In this document: positions 8,426-16,526 of the stretch, piece after piece
How positions within the stretch are numbered: the stretch's first letter is position 1
How the letters are laid out: each line of letters opens with the position of its first letter
Source of the DNA: Nonomuraea aridisoli
GTDB lineage: Bacteria; Actinomycetota; Actinomycetes; Streptosporangiales; Streptosporangiaceae
Assembly (NCBI RefSeq): GCF_003236395.1
Contig: NZ_POUD01000082.1
Span: 1-32,497, forward strand
Length of the DNA: 32,497 nucleotides
Direction of reading: 5' to 3'
Made by a program: the position numbers and the translations under genes
Notes under the pieces: model-generated
What the model was told of the DNA's origin: nothing
What the model saw: the letters and a program-made list of their open reading frames with translations, nothing else
The model's database searches: none

Positions 8426-8707
8426 CTATCTCCCTTGCGTTTCGTGGGACCGGACCGGGCGTGGGGGCACCGGGTCAATACCTCCGGGATGGAATGGGTG
8501 GCACCGCCCGATGCGCCGGACAGTCAACCAGATGCCGCGCACTGCACCGTGTACGGCGATCGCCTCGAGCCCGTACGCGCTGCACGAAGGGTAGAAGCGG
8601 CAGCGCGGGCCGAGCAGCGGACTGATGAACGCCCGGTAGAACCGGATGGGGACGATGAGCACCCGAGCGGCGAGGCTCGGCGCCACCTCTTGCGGCTGCT
8701 CCGTCAT
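8426..8707 (-). CDS. yidD: membrane protein insertion efficiency factor YidD
   Basis: Small (93 residues) YidD-family protein that helps YidC-dependent insertion; it is membrane-associated through an amphipathic N-terminal helix. The family core is clear: YRAFISPLLGPRCRFYPSCS, YGLEAI, then RIGRCHPFHPGG with the conserved cysteines. Its ATG overlaps the rnpA stop by 4 bases (ATGA), indicating translational coupling. Confidence 0.96.
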   Translation of the reverse strand: MTEQPQEVAPSLAARVLIVPIRFYRAFISPLLGPRCRFYPSCSAYGLEAIAVHGAVRGIWLTVRRIGRCHPFHPGGIDPVPPRPVRSHETQGR

Positions 8708-9066
8708 TTGTGTCCACCCGTCGAGGACTCGCGCCGCCTGAGCAAACGTTCCAGCGCGGAATCGAGCTCGGCGGCCAGGTGCTCGAATCGCGCGGACGCG
8801 GCCGGTGGATTGGCGCGTACCACAAGCAGGCTACCTCTCGGAAGCCGGTCGAGACGCCCCCGCATCAGGTGTCGGAGCCGTCGTTTGACCTTGTTCCGGG
8901 TCACCGCGCCACCGACGGCCTTGCTCACCACGAATCCCACCAGAGGCGGATCTTCCCCCGAAACGGCGAAATGCACCACCAGGGTCGGGCGGCCGGCGCG
9001 TCGTCCGCGCTTGATCGCCCTCTCGAACTCCTCCCCGCGTCGCATGCGGGATTGCCGTGACAGCAC
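8704..9066 (-). CDS. rnpA: ribonuclease P protein component
   Basis: Protein subunit of RNase P, which matures tRNA 5' ends with the catalytic RNA (the RNA gene is not in this window). The 120-residue product carries the family signature around VTRNKVKRRLRHLMR and the FVVSKAVGGAV strand. It starts at a GTG (LSRQSRMRRGEEF), agreeing with the family N-terminus, but without an obvious ribosome site. A TAGGCA-like -10 just upstream leaves room for a leaderless message. It lies between rpmH and yidD. Confidence 0.96.
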   Translation of the reverse strand: MLSRQSRMRRGEEFERAIKRGRRAGRPTLVVHFAVSGEDPPLVGFVVSKAVGGAVTRNKVKRRLRHLMRGRLDRLPRGSLLVVRANPPAASARFEHLAAELDSALERLLRRRESSTGGHK

Positions 9067-9128
9067 CGTATATGCCTATCGCCCGCCGGTGAGAACCACC
9101 GGCGGGCCGACTATCGGGCGCGGGACGA

Positions 9129-9266
9129 TCAGGCCGACAGCTTCTCGCGACCCTTGCGGCGGCGAGCGGCGAGGATGGCGCGACCGGCCCGGGTGCGCAT
9201 CCGCAGCCGGAAGCCGTGGGTCTTCGCGCGGCGACGGTTGTTCGGCTGGAAAGTACGCTTGCTCAC
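9129..9266 (-). CDS. rpmH: 50S ribosomal protein L34
   Basis: A 45-residue basic ribosomal protein of the large subunit. The full family sequence is present: SKRTFQPNNRRRAKTHGFR, then LRMRTRAGRAILAARRRKGR. The GTG start has GGAG 7 bases upstream. As the first gene of the minus-strand cluster it faces away from dnaA, so the gap to dnaA holds both promoters. Confidence 0.97.
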   Translation of the reverse strand: MSKRTFQPNNRRRAKTHGFRLRMRTRAGRAILAARRRKGREKLSA

Positions 9267-9418
9267 GGGTGGGCTCCAGGCTCGAAGGTGCGCCACTAGG
9301 GCGCTTAACACACATGGATGGCCTGCCAGGAAAGCGAGGGCACGCGAAATAGCCGTCGCGTGACAAGCCGACCGTCGTACGTTACGGGGCAAGGACCGCC
9401 CAGGTCAAACCAGCGCGG

Positions 9419-9669
9419 TTATCCACCAATCCACAGGCCGCTTTTCCACCGCCGGCCACACGTCCACAGTATGTGCACTCCGGTGCCACTAGGCTGTGGA
9501 CAACATCTTGAACACAGCTGTGCACATCGCTACTGTCAGCCCTTCTGGGCCGCTCAGAGCCTGTGGACAGCCTGTGGATCACCTGTGGAGGCCCGCGGCT
9601 CGACGCCCGGCCACCACGTGTGGACGAACAGGCCGCTCATCCATGTGGGCGGCCGTGTCATGTGGACAG
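9419..9669. promoter_or_regulatory. DnaA-box cluster in the rpmH-dnaA intergenic region
   Basis: The 446-base gap between rpmH and dnaA has no gene. It holds TTATCCACC (9419), TTTTCCACC (9442), a perfect TGTGGACAA (9495), and one- or two-mismatch boxes at 9428, 9460, 9562, 9573, 9584, 9619 and 9661. Such clustering upstream of dnaA is consistent with autoregulation by DnaA and possibly a secondary binding centre for initiation. I could not place a convincing -35/-10 for dnaA with certainty. Confidence 0.8.
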
Positions 9670-9712
9670 ACCAACGCGGGGGGCCGCGAGAGCGAGGAGG
9701 GGGAACCACACC

Positions 9713-11293
9713 GTGAACGGTGTCGACCTCGGCACGGTATGGGCGAGGGCCCTGGGCAACTTCCTCAACGAGAACGTGCCGATCCAGCAGCGCACGTGGC
9801 TGTCGATGGTGCGCCCGATCGCCCTGGCCAACGACACGATCGTGCTCGGCGTCCCGAACGACTTCGTCAAGGACCTCATCGAGGGCAAGCTGCGCTCGCT
9901 CGTCGTCCACGCCCTGTCGCAGGAGCTAGGCCGGACCATGCGGCTGGCCGTGATGATCGACACCACGGCGCCCGAGCAGTCGCCCGGCGACGGTCATCAA
10001 CAGCCTGTGACTCAGAGTTATCCCCAGGGTGTGGAGAGCCAGCTGCGTTATTCACAGTCCGCGCAGCCGCAGCACAACCCCGCTTCTGAGCCGCCTCAGT
10101 ACTATTCGCCGCAGCCGGAGCAGTCTCAGGTATCCACCGAATATCCACAGCAGAGCTTCTCTTTTGAACAGGCGCAGCCGTACACACCGCCTGTGGAAAA
10201 GACCCCCGAGCCGGCGCAGAACCGGTGGGAGGCGAAGAGCAGCAAACCCAGCGAACCGGCCAGGCTCAACCAGAAGTACACGTTCGAGACGTTCGTCATC
10301 GGCGCCAGCAACCGGTTCGCCCACGCGGCGGCCGTCGCGGTCGCCGAGTCACCGGCGAAGGCGTACAACCCGCTGTTCATCTACGGCGACTCCGGGCTGG
10401 GGAAGACGCACCTGCTGCACGCGATCGGGCATTACGCCCAGAGCCTGTACGACGGCGCGCGGGTGAGGTACGTGAGCTCGGAGGAGTTCACCAACGACTT
10501 CATCAACAGCATCCGCGACCACAAGGCCGACGGGTTCCGCGGCCGCTACCGGGCGATCGACATCCTGCTCGTGGACGACATCCAGTTCCTGGAGGGCAAG
10601 GAGCAGACGCAGGAGGAGTTCTTCCACACCTTCAACACGCTCCACAACGCCAACAAGCAGATCGTCATCTCCAGCGACCGGGCGCCGAAGCAGCTGATCA
10701 CGCTGGAGGACCGGCTGCGCAACCGGTTCGAGTGGGGCCTGATCACCGACGTCCAGCCGCCTGAGCTGGAGACCCGGATCGCCATCCTCAGGAAGAAGGC
10801 CATCCAGGAGGGCCTGGCGGCGCCGCCCGAGGTGCTCGAGTACATCGCCAGCCGCATCTCCACCAACATCCGCGAGCTCGAAGGCGCGCTCATCAGGGTC
10901 ACCGCGTTCGCCAGCCTCAACCGGCAGGGCGTCGACCTGCAGCTCGCCGAGGTGGTGCTGAAGGACCTGATCACCTCGGAGTCCGACACCGAGATCACCA
11001 TCGCGGCGATCATGACCGAGACCGCCAACTACTTCGGCATCAGCATCGACGACCTGTGCGGCACCTCGCGCAGCCGGGCGCTCGTGAACGCCCGGCAGAT
11101 CGCCATGTATCTGGCGCGCGAGCTGACCGAGCTGTCGCTGCCGAAGATCGGCCAGCAGTTCGGCGGCCGCGACCACACCACCGTCATGCACGCCGAGCGG
11201 AAGATCCGGTCGCTGATCGCGGAGCGGCGGTCGATGTACAACCAGGTCAACGAGCTGACAATGCGGATCAAGCAGACGCAGCGCGGCTCGTGA
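9713..11293 (+). CDS. dnaA: chromosomal replication initiator DnaA
   Basis: ATP-dependent initiator that binds DnaA boxes and opens oriC. Domain I (about residues 1-90) is followed by a Gln/Pro-rich linker (about 90-185) typical of actinomycetes. The AAA+ domain has Walker A GDSGLGKTHLLHA (near 225), Walker B LLVDDIQFL (near 285) and sensor I IVISSDRAP. The domain IV DNA-binding signature GRDHTTVMHAERKI is near 485. The GTG start is preceded by GAGGAGGGGG; upstream in-frame codons lie in the box-rich promoter. The linker codons themselves contain DnaA-box-like sequences (for example near 10018, 10143 and 10189). Confidence 0.98.
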   Translation: MNGVDLGTVWARALGNFLNENVPIQQRTWLSMVRPIALANDTIVLGVPNDFVKDLIEGKLRSLVVHALSQELGRTMRLAVMIDTTAPEQSPGDGHQQPVTQSYPQGVESQLRYSQSAQPQHNPASEPPQYYSPQPEQSQVSTEYPQQSFSFEQAQPYTPPVEKTPEPAQNRWEAKSSKPSEPARLNQKYTFETFVIGASNRFAHAAAVAVAESPAKAYNPLFIYGDSGLGKTHLLHAIGHYAQSLYDGARVRYVSSEEFTNDFINSIRDHKADGFRGRYRAIDILLVDDIQFLEGKEQTQEEFFHTFNTLHNANKQIVISSDRAPKQLITLEDRLRNRFEWGLITDVQPPELETRIAILRKKAIQEGLAAPPEVLEYIASRISTNIRELEGALIRVTAFASLNRQGVDLQLAEVVLKDLITSESDTEITIAAIMTETANYFGISIDDLCGTSRSRALVNARQIAMYLARELTELSLPKIGQQFGGRDHTTVMHAERKIRSLIAERRSMYNQVNELTMRIKQTQRGS

Positions 11294-11839
11294 CGTCGTA
11301 CACAGCCTGTGGAAAACACTGTGGACCAGCGGAAACGCAAAATCGTGCCTGCGGAATGCCCCCCAATGCCAGGAAAAATCGGTCCACATAGGCTGGGGAC
11401 AACGGTGGGGACATCCTGGGGAGAACCTGGGGACTACTCGGGGAAAAGTGTGGACGACGTGTGGACGGCCTGTGAACAGCCGATCTGGGGCTCCAAGGGT
11501 GTCCGATTTACCCCGTGGATAAGCTGTGGAAACCTCGTGGATAACTGCCCGTCGTCCGTGGATGAAGGCACCAAGATCTGGGGACGGCCTGTGGGCAACG
11601 AAACTCCATCCCCAGGCGCGCGAGTTCTCCCCAGGCTCCACCCACACCGGCAGTGGATAAAGAAATGCCCGTTGACCAGCGAGGACATCGGTTGTCCCCA
11701 GTTTCCACAGCCCCTAGTGTGATGACCTCTTATCTCTCTAACTAAGAAACTCAAAGACTCATAGAGGGGCCCCTCCCGGAGCGCGAGTGCGGGAGAGTGG
11801 ACTCCTTGGAATCAACGACGAACCAGGAGGCTGATCACC
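11294..11839. other. oriC: origin of replication oriC
   Basis: A 546-base non-coding gap between dnaA and dnaN, the usual actinobacterial oriC site. I count about 14 DnaA-box-like 9-mers, on both strands: TGTGGAAAA (11308), TGTGGACCA (11320), TGGGGACAA (11394), TGTGGACGA (11449), CGTGGATAA (11514 and 11536), TGTGGGCAA (11590), AGTGGATAA (11652), TTGTCCCCA (11692) and weaker ones. None is a perfect consensus. An AT-rich stretch at about 11718-11760 near the dnaN side could be the unwinding element and/or the dnaN promoter. The dnaN ribosome site AGGAGG is at 11825. Confidence 0.92.
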
Positions 11840-12979
11840 GTGATGTTCCGAATCGAGCGAGACGTCCTCGCTGAGGCGGTGGCATGGACGGCGCGCAGCC
11901 TCCCGGCGCGTCCGTCTGTGCCCGTGCTGGCCGGCATGCGCCTGGAGGTGACCGAGGAGCAGCAGCTCAAACTCTCGGGCTTCGACTACGAGGTCTCCGC
12001 CGAGGTCACCCTCGAGCTCCACACCGGTGAGCCGGGAGTCGTGCTGGTCTCCGGCAAGCTGCTCGCCGAGATCACCCGCGCGCTTCCCGCACAGCCTGTG
12101 GACTTCGTGGTGGACGGCGCCAAGGCGGTCGTCACCTGTGGCAGCGCGCGATTCACCCTCCTCACCATGCCTGTGGAGGACTACCCCTCGCTCCCGGCGA
12201 TGCCGCCGGCCGCGGGCCGGGTGGGCAGCGACGTGTTCGCCTCGGCCGTCGCGCAGGTCGCCGTCGCCGCCGGACGCGACGACACGCTGCCGATGCTCAC
12301 GGGCGTGCGCATGGAGATCGAGGGCGACACGGTCACCCTCGCCGCGACCGACCGCTACCGGCTGGCCGTACGCGAGCTGAAGTGGCAGCCGGGGCAGCCC
12401 GACTTCTCGGCGATCGCGATGATCCCCGGCAAGACGCTCGCCGACACCGCCAAGGCGCTCGGCGCGAGCGGCGCCGAAGTGGAGATCGCGCTCAGCTCCG
12501 CCGGCGGCAAGGGCGAGGGCATGATCGGCTTCTCCAGCAACGGGCGGCGTACGACGACGCGGCTGCTCGACCCCGAGTTCCCGAAGTACCGGTCGCTGCT
12601 GCCGACGGAGTTCTCCGCCCGCGCGGACCTGTCCACAGGCCCGTTCGTGGAGGCGGTCAAGCGCGTGGCCCTGGTGGCCGAGCGCAACACTCCCGTACGG
12701 CTGGCGTTCAAGAGCGGCGAGGTCGTGCTGGAGGCCGGCAGCGGCGACGAGGCGCAGGCCGTCGAGGCGCTGCCCGTGGACTACGAGGGCGAGGAGATGA
12801 ACATCGCCTTCAACCACCAGTTCCTGCTGGAAGGGCTCGGAGCCATCGACTCCGACGTGGCGCGGCTGCAGATGACCACCTCGACGAAGCCCGCCATCCT
12901 CACCGGCGGCAAGCCTGTGGATGACGGGGGTGTCACCGACTACCGTTACCTGATCATGCCCATCCGCCTGTCAGGCTGA
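11840..12979 (+). CDS. dnaN: DNA polymerase III beta sliding clamp
   Basis: Forms the ring that tethers DNA polymerase III to DNA. The 379-residue length and the start (FRIERDVLAEAVAWTARSLPARP) match actinobacterial clamps, and the C-terminal YLIMPIRLSG is the family ending. The GTG at 11840 is followed directly by ATG; GTG is preferred from alignment with the usual M-x-x-R-x-ERD N-terminus and from AGGAGG 9 bases upstream. Four CTGTGGA/GTCCACA words, DnaA-box-like, occur inside the gene at 12097, 12172, 12629 and 12916. Confidence 0.98.
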   Translation: MMFRIERDVLAEAVAWTARSLPARPSVPVLAGMRLEVTEEQQLKLSGFDYEVSAEVTLELHTGEPGVVLVSGKLLAEITRALPAQPVDFVVDGAKAVVTCGSARFTLLTMPVEDYPSLPAMPPAAGRVGSDVFASAVAQVAVAAGRDDTLPMLTGVRMEIEGDTVTLAATDRYRLAVRELKWQPGQPDFSAIAMIPGKTLADTAKALGASGAEVEIALSSAGGKGEGMIGFSSNGRRTTTRLLDPEFPKYRSLLPTEFSARADLSTGPFVEAVKRVALVAERNTPVRLAFKSGEVVLEAGSGDEAQAVEALPVDYEGEEMNIAFNHQFLLEGLGAIDSDVARLQMTTSTKPAILTGGKPVDDGGVTDYRYLIMPIRLSG

Positions 12980-13024
12980 GCCTGTCATCAGAGATGATGG
13001 AACCCTGACAAGGGGGTTGCACAC

Positions 13025-13969
13025 ATGCAGATCGGCATGATCGGACTGGGCAAGATGGGCGGCAACATGGCCGAACGGCTGCGCCGTGGCGGTCATGAGG
13101 TGGTCGGCTACGACCGCGATCCGGCGATCAGCGACGTCGGCAGCCTGAAGGAGCTGGTCGAGCGCCTGCAGGCACCGCGTGCGGTCTGGGTCATGGTGCC
13201 CGCCGGCAAACCCACCCAGACCACCATCGACGACCTCGGCCAGCTGCTCAACGAGGGCGACATCGTCGTCGACGGCGGTAATTCACACTATGTGGACGAC
13301 CAGAAGCACGCCGCCGAGCTCGCCCAGAGGGGCGTCGGCTTCGTCGACTGCGGCGTCAGCGGCGGCGTCTGGGGTCTGCAGAACGGCTACGCCCTCATGT
13401 GCGGCGGCGACAAGCCGCACGTCGACCGTCTCATGCCGATCTTCGAGACGCTCAAGCCCGAGGGCCGCGACGGCTTCGTCCACGCGGGCGACGTCGGCGC
13501 CGGCCACTTCGCGAAGATGGTCCACAACGGCATCGAGTACGGCATGATGCAGGCGTTCGCGGAGGGCTGGGAGCTGCTCGAGGCCTCCGACATCGTCAAG
13601 GACGTCAAGGGCTCCTTCGCCAGCTGGCGCACCGGCACCGTCATCCGCTCGTGGCTGCTCGACCTGCTGGTGCGCGCGCTCGACGACGACGAGCACCTCG
13701 ACGAGCTGCGCGGCTACGCGCAGGACTCCGGCGAGGGCCGCTGGACGGTCCAGGCGGCCGTCGACCACGCCGTGCCGCTGCCGGTCATCACCGCCGCGCT
13801 CTACGCCAGGTTCGCCTCGCGCCAGGACGACTCGCCGGCGATGAAGGTGGTCGCGGCGCTGCGCAACCAGTTCGGCGGCCACGCGATCGCCTCCGCGGAG
13901 GGCAGCCACGCCAAGGGCGCCGACGCCCCCGGCGCCGACGTGACGCCGCCGCGGGAGCTCGATCGCTAG
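13025..13969 (+). CDS. gnd: 6-phosphogluconate dehydrogenase, short NAD-type
   Basis: Decarboxylates 6-phosphogluconate to ribulose 5-phosphate in the pentose phosphate pathway. At 314 residues it is the short form. The Rossmann motif GLGKMG (residues 7-12) is followed by strand end YDRD, where an acidic residue suggests preference for NAD over NADP. VDCGVSGG and GAGHFAKMVHNGIEYGMMQ carry the substrate-binding and catalytic Lys/Asn residues. AAGGGGG lies 8 bases before the ATG. Its place between dnaN and recF is conserved in actinomycetes, giving it origin-proximal dosage. Cofactor preference is inference. Confidence 0.93.
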   Translation: MQIGMIGLGKMGGNMAERLRRGGHEVVGYDRDPAISDVGSLKELVERLQAPRAVWVMVPAGKPTQTTIDDLGQLLNEGDIVVDGGNSHYVDDQKHAAELAQRGVGFVDCGVSGGVWGLQNGYALMCGGDKPHVDRLMPIFETLKPEGRDGFVHAGDVGAGHFAKMVHNGIEYGMMQAFAEGWELLEASDIVKDVKGSFASWRTGTVIRSWLLDLLVRALDDDEHLDELRGYAQDSGEGRWTVQAAVDHAVPLPVITAALYARFASRQDDSPAMKVVAALRNQFGGHAIASAEGSHAKGADAPGADVTPPRELDR

Positions 13970-13994
13970 GGTTTTCCACAGGAACGCATGCCGG

Positions 13995-14033
13995 TGCCCA
14001 CAGCTGCCGCCGGGGCGCACTAACCTTCGTGGG
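13995..14033 (+). promoter_or_regulatory. putative recF promoter giving a leaderless mRNA
   Basis: TAACCT at 14021-14026 fits an actinobacterial -10 box, and the recF GTG begins 7 bases after it, where transcription would start. There is no ribosome site. A TTTTCCACA DnaA-like box lies just upstream at 13972-13980. The -35 is weak. Confidence 0.5.
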
Positions 14034-15278
14034 GTGCATGTCGCCCACCTCTCGCTGACCGACTTCCGGTCCTACGCGTCCGTGGAGCTCGGTCTGGAGC
14101 CGGGCGTCACGGCGTTCGTGGGGCCCAACGGCCAGGGCAAGACCAATCTGGTCGAGGCCCTCGGCTATGTGGCGACGCACTCCAGCCACCGGGTGGCCAA
14201 TGACGCGCCGCTGGTGCGGCAGGGCGCCACCCGGGCGATCGTGCGCTGCGCCGTCCACAGGGACGACCGGCGGGCGCTCATCGAGCTGGAGATCAACCCG
14301 GGCCGGGCCAACCGCGCCCGGCTCAACCGCTCGCCCGTCTCTCGCGCCCGCGACGTCGTCGGCCTGCTGCGCACGGTGCTGTTCGCCCCCGAGGATCTGG
14401 CGCTGTCCAAGGGCGACCCGTCCGAGCGCCGCCGTTTCCTCGACGACCTGCTGGTGGCCCGCACGCCCCGCTTCGCGGGTGTCCGGGCCGACTACGACCG
14501 GGTGCTGAAGCAGCGCGGCGCGCTGCTGCGTACGGCCGCGCAGGCCCGCAGAGGCGCCAGGAGCCCCCGCCGGCAGGAGAGGGACAGCGGGTTCGCCGCG
14601 GCGGGCGCTGGCGACGTCCTGAGCACTCTGGAGGTCTGGGACGCCCATCTCGCCCGGCACGGCGCCGAGCTGTTGCGCGGGCGGCTGGAGCTGATCGAGG
14701 CGCTGCGTCCGCTGGTCGCCGGTTCGTACGCCGCGCTCGCCCCGTCGAGCGCTCCCGCGACGCTGGCTTACCGCAGCTCGTTGTCCACAGGTGTGGACGC
14801 CGGCGAGGGTGGCCAGGAGGCAGAAGTCCCCGGTGAGCGGGGATCTTCCGATACACAGACGTTATCCACAGACTTGGGGAAAACCCTTGAAGACCGGCTG
14901 CGGGAGCGGCTATTGGAGGTCCGCCAGTCGGAGCTCGAACGCGGCGTCACCCTCGTCGGTCCACACCGCGACGACCTGATCCTCGGCCTCGGCGACCTGC
15001 CCGCCCGGGGCTACGCCAGCCATGGCGAGTCCTGGTCGTTCGCGCTGGCGCTCCGGCTGGCCGCCTACGACCTGCTGCGGGCCGACGGGGGCGACCCGGT
15101 GCTGATCCTCGACGACGTGTTCGCCGAGCTCGACAGCCAGCGCAGGCGGCGGCTCGCCGAGATGGTGGCGCCGGCCGAGCAGGTGCTCATCACCGCGGCC
15201 GTGCCCGACGACGTGCCCGGGGAGCTGACGGGAAGCCGCTTCGACGTCGCAGAGGGGAGTGTCACCCGTGTCCGCTGA
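14034..15278 (+). CDS. recF: DNA replication and repair protein RecF
   Basis: SMC-like ATPase that helps load RecA at gaps. Walker A is GPNGQGKTN (about residues 29-37). The ABC signature region is SHGESWSFALALRLAAYDLL, and Walker B plus D-loop is PVLILDDVFAELD, close to the C-terminus. It is 414 residues, longer than usual (about 370), because of a low-complexity insert around residues 245-285. The DNA of this insert holds a perfect TTGTCCACA and a perfect TTATCCACA DnaA box. The GTG start is likely leaderless. Confidence 0.95.
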   Translation: MHVAHLSLTDFRSYASVELGLEPGVTAFVGPNGQGKTNLVEALGYVATHSSHRVANDAPLVRQGATRAIVRCAVHRDDRRALIELEINPGRANRARLNRSPVSRARDVVGLLRTVLFAPEDLALSKGDPSERRRFLDDLLVARTPRFAGVRADYDRVLKQRGALLRTAAQARRGARSPRRQERDSGFAAAGAGDVLSTLEVWDAHLARHGAELLRGRLELIEALRPLVAGSYAALAPSSAPATLAYRSSLSTGVDAGEGGQEAEVPGERGSSDTQTLSTDLGKTLEDRLRERLLEVRQSELERGVTLVGPHRDDLILGLGDLPARGYASHGESWSFALALRLAAYDLLRADGGDPVLILDDVFAELDSQRRRRLAEMVAPAEQVLITAAVPDDVPGELTGSRFDVAEGSVTRVR

Positions 15279-16018
15279 CGATCCGCGGCCCTCCGCGGAG
15301 CCGTTCCGCTCGGTCCGGGGGCGGTCCGCGGGTTATCCACAGGCCGCACCACAACCGGGGACGGCGAGCGCGTCCCCGGGAGGCGGTGCCGGGGCTTCTC
15401 CACAGGGTGCCCGCGACGGGCTCGCCGCTCCTCCACAGGGGGTGTCCGAAGGTGCCGCCGGCCGTACGCCGGGTGAGGGTGCGGCTGTGGACGAAGGGCC
15501 GGCGCCGCAGCATGTGACGGCCCGCGGCGCGGCGCTGGCGCGGGAGAAGCTCGCCCAGGCCAAGGCGGACGCCGCCAAGCGCGGGCAGCTCCCCCGGCGC
15601 GAGCCCAGGCGCAAGGGCGGCGGCGCGCGCCGCAACAGCGGCGACCCCCAACTGTTCGGCCGCGCCATCGCCGACCTGCTGGCCGACCGCGGCTGGGAGC
15701 GTCCGGTGGCGGTCGGCGCGGTGTTCGGGCGATGGCACGAGATCGTCGGCCCCGAGCTGGCCGCCCACACCAAGCCCGAGTCGTTCGAGGACGGCGAGGT
15801 GCTGGTCCTGGCCGACTCCACCGCGTGGGCGACGCAGGTCCGGCTGCTCGCGCGCACCCTCGTCCGCCGGCTCAACGAGGAGCTGGGCGACGGCACGGTC
15901 ACGAAGGTCAAGGTCAGGGGGCCGCAGAACGCCCCGCGTCCTTCGGGCGGTTTGCGGGTGACCGGAAGCCGAGGGCCCCGCGACACCTATGGATGACGGC
16001 GTTCGGCCGTTGTCCACA
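14781..16018. repeat. DnaA boxes embedded in recF and the DUF721 gene
   Basis: Perfect boxes occur at 14781 (TTGTCCACA), 14862 (TTATCCACA), 15333 (TTATCCACA) and 16010 (TTGTCCACA). Weaker ones are at 14792 (TGTGGACGC), 15396 (TTCTCCACA) and 15486 (TGTGGACGA). All but the last perfect one are inside coding sequence, at places where the proteins are low in complexity. They are better matches to the consensus than any box I found in oriC itself. Confidence 0.75.
15268..15996 (+). CDS. DUF721 (DciA-like) protein
   Basis: Actinobacterial protein encoded between recF and gyrB with a C-terminal DUF721 domain (about residues 135-225: PVAVGAVFGRWHEIVGPELAAHTKPESF, VLADSTAWATQVRLLARTLVRRLNEELG). DUF721 includes DciA, the helicase-loading factor that replaces DnaC/DnaI in most bacteria, so a role in DnaB handling is a reasonable inference. 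The first roughly 90 residues are Pro/Ala/Gly-rich and disordered, then a basic segment (RREPRRKGGG). The GTG at 15268 has AGAGGGGAG 8 bases upstream and overlaps the recF end by 11 bases. A GTG at 15259 is too close to that site. Confidence 0.88.
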   Translation: MSADDPRPSAEPFRSVRGRSAGYPQAAPQPGTASASPGGGAGASPQGARDGLAAPPQGVSEGAAGRTPGEGAAVDEGPAPQHVTARGAALAREKLAQAKADAAKRGQLPRREPRRKGGGARRNSGDPQLFGRAIADLLADRGWERPVAVGAVFGRWHEIVGPELAAHTKPESFEDGEVLVLADSTAWATQVRLLARTLVRRLNEELGDGTVTKVKVRGPQNAPRPSGGLRVTGSRGPRDTYG

Positions 16019-16526
16019 GCCCGCCGCTCGCGATAGCGGCGTTCGGCCGCTGTCCGCGGCAGGCGCCCGGCGCCGCCGCGGATGGCGTGCTCACCCCTGT
16101 CTCCACCAGGTGTTTCGCGCCGTCAGGGCGCTTCGGTCGTCAATCCGCAGCAGGTGTTCCGGACCGCCATGGGGCAGGTGTTCGGCCGCCATCCGCAGCA
16201 GGCGCTTCGCGTTGCGGCGGTTGGGCGCCGAGGGCGATCAGAAAGCCGGAGACGCGATAGGCCCCCTTTCCGGAGGGGGGATGCTTGCCAGGGGGCAAAA
16301 CGAGCTAGCGAGCATCACAGGCGCGTTCATTGCCACCTCGGGCCTCCGGAGGCGGTAGAATGAAAAAGGATTCCGGACACGTCCGCTTGCGTGTCACCCC
16401 GGCAGCAAGCCGACTCCCCTGGGTGACCGCGCATCGGGGCACTCACGACGGTGACGGGCACGGCAGGGGCAGCTTTGTGATTGATCGCCTCCCCCGCCGC
16501 GTGTCCGCGGCAGGAGGATTTCGCAG
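15997..16526. other. intergenic region upstream of gyrB with degenerate repeats
   Basis: A 530-base gap without a convincing gene. It holds a perfect DnaA box (16010) and degenerate copies of a GGYGTTCGGCCGC-like word at 15998, 16038, 16108, 16152, 16176 and 16200. ATCCGCAGCAGG appears twice (16143 and 16191). A possible -10, TAGAAT, is at 16356-16361, about 165 bases before gyrB. An open frame across 16082-16363 follows the repeats but has no ribosome site or family resemblance. Regulation of gyrB by supercoiling would be expected here but cannot be read from sequence. Confidence 0.5.

Noticed and set aside
11759..12817. 352-codon minus-strand frame opposite dnaN
   Set aside because: Shadow frame; dnaN is unambiguous on the plus strand.
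16082..16363. 93-codon frame with repeated PQQ-FR words before gyrB
   Set aside because: It follows the DNA repeats, lacks a ribosome site and matches no family I know.
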